Of a stretch of 64,000 nucleotides of DNA, positions 1-9,066 are shown piece by piece. Under the pieces are notes generated by a model, which did not search any database, was not told the DNA's origin, and was given only the letters and a program-made list of their open reading frames with translations. The position numbers were made by a program, and so were the translations under genes. The DNA comes from JBNKFQ01 sp050289385 (GTDB lineage Bacteria > Pseudomonadota > Gammaproteobacteria > Pseudomonadales > Porticoccaceae): NCBI GenBank assembly GCA_050289385.1, contig JBNKFQ010000281.1, forward strand, positions 41,881 to 105,880, written 5' to 3'. Each line of letters begins with the position of its first letter. Position 1 is the stretch's first letter.

Positions 1-986
1 ACCGAATCTACGCTGCGTGGAATGATACCCGTAACGGCCGTTCTGACTTGTTTTTTATCTATTCATCCGATCGTGGTAAAACCTGGAGTGATCCCAGAAT
101 ACTCGATGCTGCCAGTGCGTCAGACAGCGAACAATATCAGGTATCACTCGCGGTCAATCGTCAGGGTATTTTGGGGGTCACCTGGTTTGATAATCGCAAC
201 GCGCCTGGTGAAACACAGTACAACCAGTTTTTTATGGCGTCGATTGATGGCGGCGAAACATTTACTGATCCGGTTCAAGTTTCTGCTGAACCGTCTGTTC
301 CTTACGGCGCTGGAAATCAGGAAATATTCGCGATGGTATATCGCTCCTCGGCAGATTCACCAATGGTTTATTTTCAATCCGCTGATACTCGTTGGCCTGA
401 TGGTGGGGATTACATGGGTTTGACCGCTGACGCAAAAGGTGTTTTTCACCCGTTTTGGATTGATGCCCGCAACGAAACCTTTCATATCTGGACAGCCTCG
501 ATTCAGGTTGAGCGAATCTCCCCTGAACGAGAGGCCAAAGCTGAATACAATGTGGCAGGCAAGAAAAATATTTCAAAACAGTTGAAACGTATCCATGTTT
601 TGCTGAACGACCAAACTCAATTGATTTTTGATCCTGCATCCTATGATGAAGATCAAAAAGTATTGGAAATTCCAGTGCGAGTAAAAAATGTATCCTCACA
701 GCCGATCCATGGCCCGTTGACAGTTACAGTTACTTCAAATGTGGAGCGGATCCGGCGCATGGCAGAGCGCGGGCAAAAAGTACAGCAATTGAAAATATTG
801 AATGCTTCCAACGGGAAAAGCGATGATGGAGCAACCTTTGATTATACCCGGGCATTGCGTGATTTCGATTTTCTGGCGTCAGGGGCACAGACCTCTGCGA
901 TCGTCTGGCGTTTAGAAGTGGATGATCCGTTGGTGTTGCCTGATTTTACTGTCGATATCAGTGGCATGATCGAATATTCTGAATAA
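1..986 (+). CDS. BNR/Asp-box repeat protein, 5' partial
   Basis: The reading frame is open from base 3 to the TAA at 984-986, so the gene starts upstream of the window and about 327 residues are visible. It carries Asp-box motifs of the sialidase/BNR beta-propeller type (SSDRGKTW near the window start, SIDGGETF further on), followed by the conserved block DGGDYMGLTAD and a C-terminal beta-rich domain of about 120 residues. The next gene downstream is a full-length paralog with the same order of motifs, so this copy is probably also a secreted propeller protein. Asp-box proteins include sialidases, but the repeats alone do not prove that activity, and the substrate is unknown. Only 16 bases separate it from the next gene, so the two are probably co-transcribed. 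Confidence 0.8.
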   Translation, partial: RIYAAWNDTRNGRSDLFFIYSSDRGKTWSDPRILDAASASDSEQYQVSLAVNRQGILGVTWFDNRNAPGETQYNQFFMASIDGGETFTDPVQVSAEPSVPYGAGNQEIFAMVYRSSADSPMVYFQSADTRWPDGGDYMGLTADAKGVFHPFWIDARNETFHIWTASIQVERISPEREAKAEYNVAGKKNISKQLKRIHVLLNDQTQLIFDPASYDEDQKVLEIPVRVKNVSSQPIHGPLTVTVTSNVERIRRMAERGQKVQQLKILNASNGKSDDGATFDYTRALRDFDFLASGAQTSAIVWRLEVDDPLVLPDFTVDISGMIEYSE

Positions 987-1002
987 TCAACAGACCCTGA
1001 AG

Positions 1003-2841
1003 ATGAATATACAAAAACTTTCTGTCATTTTATGTTGTGTTACGGCTATGGCTGGAGCCGGAGAAACAGTCAAGGTTTTGGTTGGTCCCAATATTCTGGT
1101 GAGTAAAGATGGTAACTTTCCTCATGTAGAAACCATGGTTGCAGCCAACCCGGTCGATGCCAGCAACCTGATTGGTGGCGCCATGGCATTTTCGATGCCT
1201 GGTGGTGGGATACAGTCAAAAACCTATACGTCTCTGGATGGGGGCTATAACTGGAAGGCGACAACCTATCCTGAACAACGCAAGTTTGGTGGTCATCACC
1301 CTCAGGTGGCTTTTGGTGCGTCCGGCACTGCCCTGTTTACAACACTGGCTTTTATGAGGGACAAAGCCGATCAAAACCGGACTGCCTTGCATCTTTATCG
1401 TTCTGAAGATCGCGGCATTAACTGGAGCAAACCGGTAACTTTAGGGTATGACTACAACTATCAGCAGATAGTGGTTGATCATACTTCCGGAAAATTTTCC
1501 GGACATGTCTATGTTGGCGCCACCTTTGAAAAAAGTGGCAAGGTCGGAGTTTTTCGTTCAGAGGATGATGGGTTTACTTTTGTTGGTCCGGTTGAGGTAG
1601 CTGAAGAGCCGAAGGGCAAAAGTGTAAAAGTAACACAATTGCTGGTATTTGATGACGGCGAACTATTCGTACCTTTTTGGTATACAAATATAGATGGTCC
1701 ACTGGCAAATACGACGGCCTGGTTTGCCACTTCAAAAGATGGAGGAATCAGTTTTTCCAAACCGTCTCAAGTGTTTTCACGGACAATGAGTCGTGAGGCG
1801 ATACCCAAAGGCCGCATGAATGGTAACCCGATGTACGCTATCGATAAGTCCACAGGGCCACGGCAAAATCAATTATATGTTGTATGGGAAGACATTTATA
1901 ACGGCCGCGTTCGTATTATGTTCTCGCGGTCGAATGACAGGGGAACAACCTGGAGCGAAGCAAAGTTGTTGGATGCAAAAGTGTCCTCAGGTGATCAGTA
2001 TCAGCAAATGTTGACCGTAAATAATAAGGGCGTTCTGGGGATTACCTGGTTTGATACTCGTGATGAGCAGAACGAAACGCACTATAATCAGTATTTTTCC
2101 GCATCAATTGACGGTGGCAAAACGTTCACAGATCCGGTGCGTATTTCCAGTAAAACATCGGTGCCAATTGCAGAAGGTAACAAGGCAGTGATGGCGATGG
2201 AATTTCAACTTCATGGTACAGTTGCTCCAAACCTTTTGTCTGCAGCTATTCTTTATCCCGACGGTGGCGATTACATGGGATTGACAGCAGATACAGAAGG
2301 TGTTTTCCATCCACTTTGGGTAGACAGCCGCAGTGGTACTTTTCAGATTTGGTCTGCTCCGGTTAGGGTGCAGTCTACAAAAGATGGTATGACTTCAGCG
2401 GGTAATAACGCAAAAGACTCAAAAAAACATATTGTGGCAGCCGTTACGTCCAGAGTAAAACTGGTATTTGATGCCACACATTATGATTCGAATAATTCTG
2501 TGTTAAGTATTCCTGTGCGTATCCAGAACGTATCGTCACAGGCTATTTATGGGCCAATTACCATTGAGGCAACTGTGGATCAGGAAAGAATTGAGCGCAA
2601 AAAGGCGTTTGGAGCCGAAATACAACCGCTTGAAATTCTGAATGCAACCAATGGTAAAAGTCACAATGGCGCTGTTTTTGATTATTCGAATGCAATGGGT
2701 GATTTCGATGTTCTGGAGCCCGGTGCGCAGACGAATGCTCTGGTTTGGCAGCTTAAGGTGGCAGATCCTCTGGTGCTGCCTGAGTTCAGGTTTACTGTAA
2801 AGGGACAATTGCAGTTTTCAAAAGGGCCGGGGGACTTATAG
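1003..2841 (+). CDS. Secreted BNR/Asp-box repeat protein (tandem paralog)
   Basis: This 612-residue protein begins with a short hydrophobic signal peptide (MNIQKLSVILCCVTAMAGAG) and is probably exported. At least six Asp-box-like motifs are visible (SLDGGYNW, SEDRGINW, SEDDGFTF, SKDGGISF, SNDRGTTW, SIDGGKTF), as expected for a six-bladed sialidase-like propeller over roughly residues 25-450. The C-terminal 150 residues match the C-terminus of the preceding gene (VRIQNVSSQAIYGP here, VRVKNVSSQPIHGP there), so the pair arose by tandem duplication. The catalytic Arg triad of true sialidases cannot be assigned by eye, so a carbohydrate or protein-binding role is equally possible. The stop codon overlaps the convergent cupin gene by 6 bases. 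Confidence 0.8.
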   Translation: MNIQKLSVILCCVTAMAGAGETVKVLVGPNILVSKDGNFPHVETMVAANPVDASNLIGGAMAFSMPGGGIQSKTYTSLDGGYNWKATTYPEQRKFGGHHPQVAFGASGTALFTTLAFMRDKADQNRTALHLYRSEDRGINWSKPVTLGYDYNYQQIVVDHTSGKFSGHVYVGATFEKSGKVGVFRSEDDGFTFVGPVEVAEEPKGKSVKVTQLLVFDDGELFVPFWYTNIDGPLANTTAWFATSKDGGISFSKPSQVFSRTMSREAIPKGRMNGNPMYAIDKSTGPRQNQLYVVWEDIYNGRVRIMFSRSNDRGTTWSEAKLLDAKVSSGDQYQQMLTVNNKGVLGITWFDTRDEQNETHYNQYFSASIDGGKTFTDPVRISSKTSVPIAEGNKAVMAMEFQLHGTVAPNLLSAAILYPDGGDYMGLTADTEGVFHPLWVDSRSGTFQIWSAPVRVQSTKDGMTSAGNNAKDSKKHIVAAVTSRVKLVFDATHYDSNNSVLSIPVRIQNVSSQAIYGPITIEATVDQERIERKKAFGAEIQPLEILNATNGKSHNGAVFDYSNAMGDFDVLEPGAQTNALVWQLKVADPLVLPEFRFTVKGQLQFSKGPGDL

Positions 2842-3183
2842 GCTCTGATCAGCGGTTCCTGAGTAATAAATAGCCAGCCATACAGTTTTTTTGTCTTGTG
2901 GTGTCCACTCCACTCTATGTTTTTTATGAGCTGAAATATTCAGGTAGTCACCCGGTTTCAACCGGCGGGGTTCGGTGTCGCCATCAATAAGCAAATGGGC
3001 TTCACCCTGTAGCAGCAATACCCACTCGTTTTCATATTGATCGTACCAAAAACCGGGGGGTGAGCACTGCCCTTCGGACACTATACGTTCCACCCGGAAG
3101 TGACCTGAGCCTGTTAATAATGTTTCAAACAGCTCGCTTGGCAGTGACGGTGGAATATCTTGAAACAGGCTTTTCGTTTTCAT
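2836..3183 (-). CDS. Cupin domain protein
   Basis: A 115-residue single-domain cupin. The core reads ENEWVLLLQGEAHLLIDG followed by LKPGDYLNISAHKKHRVEW, matching the two cupin motifs: a G(X)5HXH-like first motif that is poor in His, and a PGDY...H second motif. Small cupins of this kind bind a metal or a small ligand, but the substrate cannot be told here. It is 54 bases downstream of ubiD on the same strand and could be co-transcribed with it. Its stop codon overlaps the end of the convergent BNR gene by 6 bases. Confidence 0.7.
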   Translation of the reverse strand: MKTKSLFQDIPPSLPSELFETLLTGSGHFRVERIVSEGQCSPPGFWYDQYENEWVLLLQGEAHLLIDGDTEPRRLKPGDYLNISAHKKHRVEWTPQDKKTVWLAIYYSGTADQSL

Positions 3184-3237
3184 GTTGTCTAACAGGCTGT
3201 GGCTATCTGGTCAGGTTTGCCCAATACAAAATTCATC

Positions 3238-4704
3238 TTAAAATATGTCCAACTCATCCCAGATCTGATCAACTCGTTGTTTGACGGTTTCGCTCATGGT
3301 AATGGGATCGCCCCATTCCCGTTCTGTTTCTCCTGGCCACTTGTTGGTGGCATCAAAACCGATTTTGGAGCCCAATCCCGATACAGGCGAAGCAAAATCC
3401 AGATAATCTATAGGTGTGTTGTCCACAATTACCGTATCGCGACCTGGATCCATGCGTGTGGTCATGGCCCAGATCACATCTTTCCAGTCACGGGCATTTA
3501 TATCGTCGTCGGTGACGATAACAAATTTTGTGTACATAAATTGACGCAAAAATGACCATACTCCCATCATGATCCGTTTGGCATGGCCGGCGTACTGCTT
3601 TTTTATGGTCACTACTGCAAGGCGATAAGAACAACCTTCGGGGGGTAAATAGAAGTCAGCAATTTCCGGGAACTGCTTTTGCAGAATTGGCACGAAAACT
3701 TCATTCAGGGCGAGCCCCAGGATAGCGGGTTCGTCAGGTGGGCGGCCAGTATAAGTACTGTGATAAATGGGGTTTTCCCTGTGCGTGATGCGGTCAACGG
3801 TAAATACGGGGAAATGGTCCACTTCATTGTAGTATCCGGTATGGTCGCCGAAGGGGCCTTCTGCCGCTATGTCCCCGGGGTGAATATGGCCTTCCAGAAT
3901 AATTTCGGCAGTAGCTGGCACCTGCAGATCGTTACCAATACTTTTCACGACTTCCGTTTTTTCGCCGCGCAGCAGGCCGGCAAATGCGTACTCTGACAGT
4001 GTGTCAGGCACAGGTGTTACGGCGCCCAGAATAGTGGCGGGATCTGCTCCAAGAGCAATGGATACCGGAAACGCTTGCCCGGGGTTTTGTTGCTGCCAAT
4101 CTCGAAAATCAAGAGCGCCTCCCCGGTGGGTTAGCCAGCGCATGATCAATCGATTTTTGCCAATAAGCTGCATGCGGTAAATGCCAAGATTCTGGCGTTC
4201 CTTATGGGGCCCGCGAGTGACAACCAGTGGCCAGGTAATCAGGGGGCCGGCATCGTTTGGCCAACAGGTTTGTATCGGAATCTTGCCGAGGTCGACGTCG
4301 TCATTTTCCAGTACGATTTGTTGGCAGGGCGCTTTTTTGACAAGTTTTGCTGACATATTGAGTACTTGTTTAAACGTACTTCGGTTTTCCCACAGTTCCC
4401 TGAAGCCTTTGGGGGGTTCCGGCTCCTTCAGAAAAGCCATAAGTCGGCCGACATCCCTCAAGGCCGCCACATTTTCCTGCCCCATACCAAGCGCCACTCT
4501 CTCTGGTGATCCAAACAGGTTGGCCAGTACCGGCATGTCATGGCCGATGGGGTTTTCAAACAAAAGTGCGGGGCCACCAGCACGCAGGGTGCGGTCGGCA
4601 ATCTCTGTCATTTCAAGCCTGGGGTCAACCGGGGTTGTAATGCGTTTTAGTTCCCCGCGTTTTTCCAGTGCTGCGATAAATTCTCTGAGGTCTTTGTATT
4701 GCAT
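3238..4704 (-). CDS. ubiD: 4-hydroxy-3-polyprenylbenzoate decarboxylase UbiD
   Basis: A 488-residue member of the UbiD family, which uses prenylated FMN (made by UbiX) to decarboxylate 4-hydroxy-3-polyprenylbenzoate in ubiquinone synthesis. The N-terminus (MQYKDLREFIAALEKRGELK, then TTPVDPRLEMTEIADR) and the family motif TGRPPDEPAILGLALNEVF are clear. Length is close to the E. coli enzyme (about 497). The start follows the usual UbiD N-terminus. The neighbourhood with rho and trxA matches Pseudomonas gene order. No ubiX is visible in the window. Confidence 0.95.
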   Translation of the reverse strand: MQYKDLREFIAALEKRGELKRITTPVDPRLEMTEIADRTLRAGGPALLFENPIGHDMPVLANLFGSPERVALGMGQENVAALRDVGRLMAFLKEPEPPKGFRELWENRSTFKQVLNMSAKLVKKAPCQQIVLENDDVDLGKIPIQTCWPNDAGPLITWPLVVTRGPHKERQNLGIYRMQLIGKNRLIMRWLTHRGGALDFRDWQQQNPGQAFPVSIALGADPATILGAVTPVPDTLSEYAFAGLLRGEKTEVVKSIGNDLQVPATAEIILEGHIHPGDIAAEGPFGDHTGYYNEVDHFPVFTVDRITHRENPIYHSTYTGRPPDEPAILGLALNEVFVPILQKQFPEIADFYLPPEGCSYRLAVVTIKKQYAGHAKRIMMGVWSFLRQFMYTKFVIVTDDDINARDWKDVIWAMTTRMDPGRDTVIVDNTPIDYLDFASPVSGLGSKIGFDATNKWPGETEREWGDPITMSETVKQRVDQIWDELDIF

Positions 4705-4785
4705 AAAGGTTTGTTAGATGAATTATGTGGTGGAACCTTAGCACAGAGTGCTTCATTTTGGTTGTGTCTTGTTGACTTTAAGGAG

Positions 4786-4876
4786 GCGCAGTATCGATCA
4801 GGTTCAGGTTCGTTTAGCTAAACCCAACAAATTCAAACCCTGAATAGTTGGAGTTGTTCCTTGCCCCGGACTGCGC
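4786..4876. ncRNA. Candidate structured RNA element upstream of ubiD
   Basis: A 91-base element is closed by a perfect 7-bp stem (GCGCAGT 4786-4792 with ACTGCGC 4870-4876). Inside is a clear hairpin (CCAAC 4824-4828 with GTTGG 4847-4851, extended by ATTCA with TGAAT) and a palindrome GTTTAGCTAAAC. The overall shape is a multibranch, cloverleaf-like fold. It lies about 80 bases upstream of ubiD (read on minus) and about 240 bases upstream of the cold-shock gene (read on plus), so strand is uncertain. It resembles no RNA family I can name with confidence. Confidence 0.35.
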
Positions 4877-5117
4877 AAAATATACGCTACAGTCGAGATG
4901 TATAAATGTTTTGTCTTAAGTAAGTGCTATTCGTGTCAGAGCATGTTAGCAGGGACCAGACAGCTCCAGGTTAAATAACTGTATTGACTTGAAAAAATTG
5001 GCATTGCCTCCTAAAGTATTGAAATGCCTTGGGATGGGCGTGGCGGCTGTCTTTGCTTTTTTCGGCAGCTGTATTTAACAAAAATGGTTATTACTGATAA
5101 GTATTAAGAGGTTTGTT
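4877..5117. other. Upstream region of the cold-shock gene
   Basis: Together with the structured element this makes a gap of about 410 bases between the divergent ubiD and cold-shock genes. I see no protein-coding frame. It must contain the promoters of both genes; cold-shock genes usually have long 5' leaders, which fits. A GAGG Shine-Dalgarno lies just before the cold-shock ATG at 5118. Confidence 0.5.
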
Positions 5118-5333
5118 ATGTCAGATATGGTTTCAGGTATTGTCAAGTGGTTTAACGATGCCAAAGGGTATGGGTTTATTGAGCGGGAAGGTCAGCCCGA
5201 TGTATTTGTTCACTATCGGTCAATTAACGGCACAGGTCGACGATCTCTCTATGAGGGCCAACACGTTTCGTTTGAGGTTGTCGATGGTCAAAAAGGTGCT
5301 CAAGCGGCCAATGTGATGGTTACTGAGTCCTGA
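5118..5333 (+). CDS. Cold-shock domain protein (CspA family)
   Basis: A 71-residue single cold-shock domain. It opens with MVSGIVKWFNDAKGYGFIER, giving the RNP1 motif KGYGFI, and continues with DVFVHY (RNP2). Such proteins bind single-stranded RNA/DNA and melt RNA secondary structure. The start at 5118 is preceded by AAGAGG with good spacing. It is monocistronic: a strong terminator follows within 25 bases. Variation from typical CspA (QPDVFVHYRSINGTGRRSL) makes it a divergent paralog, so I assign no letter. Confidence 0.93.
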   Translation: MSDMVSGIVKWFNDAKGYGFIEREGQPDVFVHYRSINGTGRRSLYEGQHVSFEVVDGQKGAQAANVMVTES

Positions 5334-5355
5334 CGTAACAACTCCGGTAAACAAC

Positions 5356-5388
5356 AAAGAGACCAGCCATAATAACTGGTCTCTTTCT
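5356..5388 (+). terminator. Rho-independent terminator after cold-shock gene
   Basis: A perfect 11-bp stem (AAAGAGACCAG 5356-5366 with CTGGTCTCTTT 5376-5386) has a 9-base loop and ends in a T-rich tract. The A-rich left arm could let it work weakly on the other strand, where the rho gene (minus) ends about 100 bases away at 5485. Confidence 0.88.
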
Positions 5389-5484
5389 CATATCGTATTC
5401 CAATATCCCCGCTACCAGCGCAAGGGCTTCGCGCAGTGTTGGCGTTAAGGATATCGGCGGCTTGGTCGCGAATGCCGATTGCTG

Positions 5485-6744
5485 CTATTTTTTCTTCATC
5501 GCAAGGAAAAATTCGTTATTGCTCTTGAACCCCTTGAGACGATCCAGGAGGAACTCTGTAGCGGCGACGTCTTCCATATCGTGCAACAATTTGCGCAAAA
5601 TCCACACGCGTTGCAGCTCATCTTCGGCCATCAGCAGTTCTTCGCGGCGGGTGCCGGAACGACGCACATTGATCGCGGGGAACACGCGTTTTTCAGCAAT
5701 TTTGCGATCCAGGTGTAACTCCAGATTGCCCGTGCCCTTGAATTCTTCGTAAATCACTTCGTCCATTTTCGAACCGGTATCTACCAGAGCAGTAGCAATA
5801 ATGGTGAGTGAACCACCGTGTTCAATATTGCGCGCAGCACCGAAAAAGCGTTTTGGTTTTTCCAGAGCGTGGGCGTCCACACCGCCGGTGAGAACCTTGC
5901 CAGATGAAGGTTGCACAGTGTTATAGGCGCGTGCCAAACGGGTAATGGAGTCCAGTAGTATCACCACGTTCTTTTTGTGTTCCACCAGGCGCTTGGCTTT
6001 TTCTATGACCATTTCGGCAACCTGAACATGGCGTGAAGGTGGTTCATCAAAAGTGGACGCTACCACTTCGCCACGGACAGTGCGCTCCATTTCTGTTACT
6101 TCTTCCGGACGTTCATCAATTAACAGCACCATAATATGTGCATCCGGATCATTGCGAATAATTGACTGTGCAATATTCTGCATCATTATGGTCTTGCCAG
6201 CCTTGGGTGGTGCGACGATAAGACCGCGCTGCCCTTTCCCGATTGGCGACACCAGATCGATAATGCGTCCGGTCAAATCTTCGGTACTGCCATTGCCTGC
6301 TTCCAACCGGTAAGGTTCGTCAGGGAACAGTGGTGTCAGGTTTTCAAACAGGATCTTGCTGCGTGCGTTTTCCGGTTTGTCAAAGTTGATCATGTCGACT
6401 TTAAGCATGGCGAAGTAACGCTCACCCTCTTTGGGTGGGCGAATTTTGCCCGATACAGAGTCGCCGGTGCGCAGGTTAAAACGTCGGATCTGGCTGGGAG
6501 AGACATAAATGTCGTCTGGTCCCGCGAGGTAGGAGCTGTCGGCAGAGCGCAGAAAGCCAAAGCCGTCGGGTAGTATTTCCAGCACGCCATCACCATAAAT
6601 GTCTTCGCCACTCTTGGCATGACGTTTCAGGATGGTGAAGATAATGTCTTGTTTGCGTGATCGGGCCAGATTGTCCAGACCGATACCTTCGGCGATTTCA
6701 AGCAGCTCGCCAATTGGCTTGGTTTTGAGGTCAGTTAGGTTCAT
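5485..6744 (-). CDS. rho: Transcription termination factor Rho
   Basis: A 419-residue Rho, the hexameric RNA helicase of factor-dependent termination; length equals the E. coli protein. In order: N-terminal helical domain (MNLTDLKTKPIGELLEIAE), cold-shock-like RNA-binding fold (GVLEILPDGFGFLRS), Walker A (VAPPKAGKT), Walker B (VVILLDSITRLARAYN), and the Q/R-loop region (GGVDAHALEKPKRFFGAARN). trxA lies upstream on the same strand about 280 bases away, as in Pseudomonas. The gap may hold an autoregulatory leader, as rho is autogenously controlled in E. coli. Confidence 0.98.
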   Translation of the reverse strand: MNLTDLKTKPIGELLEIAEGIGLDNLARSRKQDIIFTILKRHAKSGEDIYGDGVLEILPDGFGFLRSADSSYLAGPDDIYVSPSQIRRFNLRTGDSVSGKIRPPKEGERYFAMLKVDMINFDKPENARSKILFENLTPLFPDEPYRLEAGNGSTEDLTGRIIDLVSPIGKGQRGLIVAPPKAGKTIMMQNIAQSIIRNDPDAHIMVLLIDERPEEVTEMERTVRGEVVASTFDEPPSRHVQVAEMVIEKAKRLVEHKKNVVILLDSITRLARAYNTVQPSSGKVLTGGVDAHALEKPKRFFGAARNIEHGGSLTIIATALVDTGSKMDEVIYEEFKGTGNLELHLDRKIAEKRVFPAINVRRSGTRREELLMAEDELQRVWILRKLLHDMEDVAATEFLLDRLKGFKSNNEFFLAMKKK

Positions 6745-6954
6745 AAAGAAATTGCTTTGTCTGTTAAGTGTTTGATGTTGTTAAAAATTGGATGATCGTA
6801 GCGAAAGGGGCAACGGAATCCAGAAATAAAGGAGTTAGTTATTATGCCGCTCGGAGTAGCTGGATCAGGTAATTGGAAAAGTGATTCGGTTCGCAGGCGG
6901 CTTTATATTGTCGGGCTATCGTTCCAAGTATACAGGTTCGTAAGCAGAGTGCAA

Positions 6955-7010
6955 ACCGGAACGCGCCAATACCTTTTGGTTCAGCCCTGTTGGCTCAGGC
7001 GTGCTCCGGT
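6955..7010 (-). other. Imperfect hairpin between trxA and rho
   Basis: ACCGGAACGCGCC (6955-6967) pairs with GGCGTGCTCCGGT (6998-7010) over 13 positions with one mismatch and one G-U pair. It starts 15 bases after the trxA stop on the minus strand. Only a short T run follows, so it may be a weak terminator, an mRNA-stabilising hairpin or a REP-like unit. Confidence 0.45.
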
Positions 7011-7024
7011 AAGCCATGCGCGAT

Positions 7025-7351
7025 TTAACTATGCTCTTCTATGAACTGGGTTAACTGCGGTTTGGACAGGGCTCCCACCTTGCTTGCTTCCAGGTTTCCG
7101 TCCTTGAACAGCATCAGGGTCGGGATGCCGCGCACATTGTACTTGGCAGCCATCTCCTTGTTGCTGTCTACATCGACTTTGCAAATCTTGAGCTTGCCGG
7201 CCATCTCATCTGCCAGTTGTTCCAATATGGGGGCAATCATCTTGCATGGGCCGCACCAGGTGGCCCAAAAATCTACCAGTACGGGGGTGTCGGCGTTCAT
7301 CACCTCGGCTTCAAAGCTTGCATCGGTGATGTGGGCGATATTTTCGCTCAT
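7025..7351 (-). CDS. trxA: Thioredoxin
   Basis: A 108-residue classical thioredoxin with the redox motif WCGPCK and the cis-proline loop RGIPTLMLF; the length equals E. coli Trx1. It reduces protein disulfides in the cytoplasm, recycled by thioredoxin reductase. It is divergent from ppx (177 bases between starts) and upstream of rho, the same arrangement as in Pseudomonas. Confidence 0.97.
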   Translation of the reverse strand: MSENIAHITDASFEAEVMNADTPVLVDFWATWCGPCKMIAPILEQLADEMAGKLKICKVDVDSNKEMAAKYNVRGIPTLMLFKDGNLEASKVGALSKPQLTQFIEEHS

Positions 7352-7528
7352 GCTCAGGTCTCCATCAAAAGTTATGCGTAAACCGGTCAGTATTTAGATA
7401 CCCGCGATCGATGGGTATACAATTGCCGCGATAGTAGCACCCGTAAACAGGGGCAGACAATCAATACTCGGCTATGAGGTTTATTGGTTGCATCAATCAA
7501 TGGGGTCTGATTCAGGCATTTCAACTAT

Positions 7529-9022
7529 ATGGATGAATTACAGTCGTCACCACTGCTTGCTGCACTGGACCTGGGGTCCAACAGCTTTCACCTCATTGTC
7601 GCTCGTGTAGAGCATGGTGAAATCAGGCCAATAGAACGAATTGGCGAGAAGGTTCAACTGGCCGCTGGTATCGAAAAGGGCTTGTTATCTGATGCAGCTA
7701 TAGAGCGTGGACTGGAGTGCCTGGCCCGTTTTCGACAAGTGTTGGACAGTTTTAAGCCCAACCTGGTTCGCGCAGTAGGTACTAACGCCTTGCGCGCTGC
7801 TAAAAACAGTCGGGCTTTTACCGAGTCTGCAGATGCTATTCTCGGTTGCCCGATAGAAATTATTTCCGGTCGGGAAGAGGCGCGGTTGATTTACCTTGGA
7901 GTCGCTCACACTCGCGCTGATGATCAACAGTCCCGCCTGGTGGTTGACATTGGTGGCGGTAGTACCGAGTTTGTGGTGGGGCAGCAGTTTGAGGCAAAGT
8001 TGCTCGAGAGTCTTCACATGGGATGCGTGGGTTATATGCAGCGCTTTTTTCCAAACGGAGACATCAACGAAAAACGGTTTCGCAAGGCCTATGAAGCCGC
8101 CACTCTTGAAGTGCTCAATATTCGCAATGCATACCATAATTTAGGGTGGCAAGAATGTATTGGTTCGTCCGGAACCCTGTTGGCAATTGAATTGGTTTTG
8201 CAGGAGCAGGGTTGGGTGACGGAGGGGATTACGGCAAAGGCGCTTGGTAAACTGTGCCAAAAACTGTTTGGTTATTCCCATGTTGACGAGCTTGACTTCC
8301 CTGGGCTCCCGGATAATCGCCGTGCTGTATTTCCGTCGGGGCTAGCCATTGTGTGTGCACTGGTGGATGGACTCGGGATCAGGCGGATGAGTACCTCCAG
8401 TGGAGCGCTGCGCGAGGGTGTTGTCTACGATATGCTGGGCCGTTTACGTCATGAAGATGTGCGTGAGCGGAGTGTCGGTGCTTTGATGCAACGTTACAAT
8501 GTTGACGAGCAAACAGCTGGTCGAGTGGAGATAATGGCCGGACGTTTGTGTAATTACGTTCAGGATCGCTGGGACCTGAACTCCGATGACCTGTTATTGT
8601 TGCGTTGGGCAGCACGCTTGCATGAAGTGGGTTTGGCTATTGCACACAGTCAGTTCCACAGGCATGGTGAATACGTTATTTACAACTCGGATCTGCCCGG
8701 TTTTTCCAGCCGTGATCAAACTGCCCTGGCGCTGTTGGTGCGCGGCCATCGTCGCAAATTTCCAGTGGACTTGTTTGCCGCTTTGCCAGCCAAGCAACGC
8801 ACCCAACTGGAGCGAATATGTCTGTTGCTGCGGTTGGCGGTACTTTTTAAGTATGTGACACCACTCGAAGGTGAGCCTGAATTTGCTATAGATGCCAGTG
8901 ACCACACCTTGCAGTTGACGTTTGCTGAAGACTGGTTGAACCGGCATCCGATGACTGCTGCCGAGCTGCTCAATGAGGCAGAACAGTTACAGGGTACAGG
9001 CTATACATTGGCTATTGTCTGA
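7529..9022 (+). CDS. ppx: Exopolyphosphatase (Ppx/GppA family)
   Basis: A 497-residue Ppx/GppA phosphatase, which removes terminal phosphate from inorganic polyphosphate. The ASKHA-fold signatures are present: ALDLGSNSFHLIVA near the N-terminus and DIGGGSTEFV around residue 145. The C-terminal half is the helical HD-like domain (RWAARLHEVGLAI). It is convergent with ppk, with 44 bases between stops, so synthesis and breakdown of polyphosphate are encoded side by side. GppA (pppGpp hydrolase) activity cannot be excluded, but the ppk neighbour favours ppx. Confidence 0.94.
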   Translation: MDELQSSPLLAALDLGSNSFHLIVARVEHGEIRPIERIGEKVQLAAGIEKGLLSDAAIERGLECLARFRQVLDSFKPNLVRAVGTNALRAAKNSRAFTESADAILGCPIEIISGREEARLIYLGVAHTRADDQQSRLVVDIGGGSTEFVVGQQFEAKLLESLHMGCVGYMQRFFPNGDINEKRFRKAYEAATLEVLNIRNAYHNLGWQECIGSSGTLLAIELVLQEQGWVTEGITAKALGKLCQKLFGYSHVDELDFPGLPDNRRAVFPSGLAIVCALVDGLGIRRMSTSSGALREGVVYDMLGRLRHEDVRERSVGALMQRYNVDEQTAGRVEIMAGRLCNYVQDRWDLNSDDLLLLRWAARLHEVGLAIAHSQFHRHGEYVIYNSDLPGFSSRDQTALALLVRGHRRKFPVDLFAALPAKQRTQLERICLLLRLAVLFKYVTPLEGEPEFAIDASDHTLQLTFAEDWLNRHPMTAAELLNEAEQLQGTGYTLAIV

Positions 9023-9034
9023 TTCCCTGCATCC

Positions 9035-9048
9035 ACCACCCGGGTGGT
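9035..9048. other. 14-bp perfect palindrome between ppx and ppk
   Basis: ACCACCCGGGTGGT is its own reverse complement and sits in the 44-base gap between the convergent ppx and ppk stops. It could act as a short bidirectional stop hairpin, though no T-tract follows on either side. Confidence 0.35.
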
Positions 9049-9066
9049 ATGTGACTCCTGCAGAGA

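Noticed and set aside
4786..4876. TPP riboswitch on the minus strand
   Set aside because: The 3' part resembles the conserved ACCTGATC segment, but the CTGAGA box and P3 arm are missing, and ubiD is not a thiamine gene.
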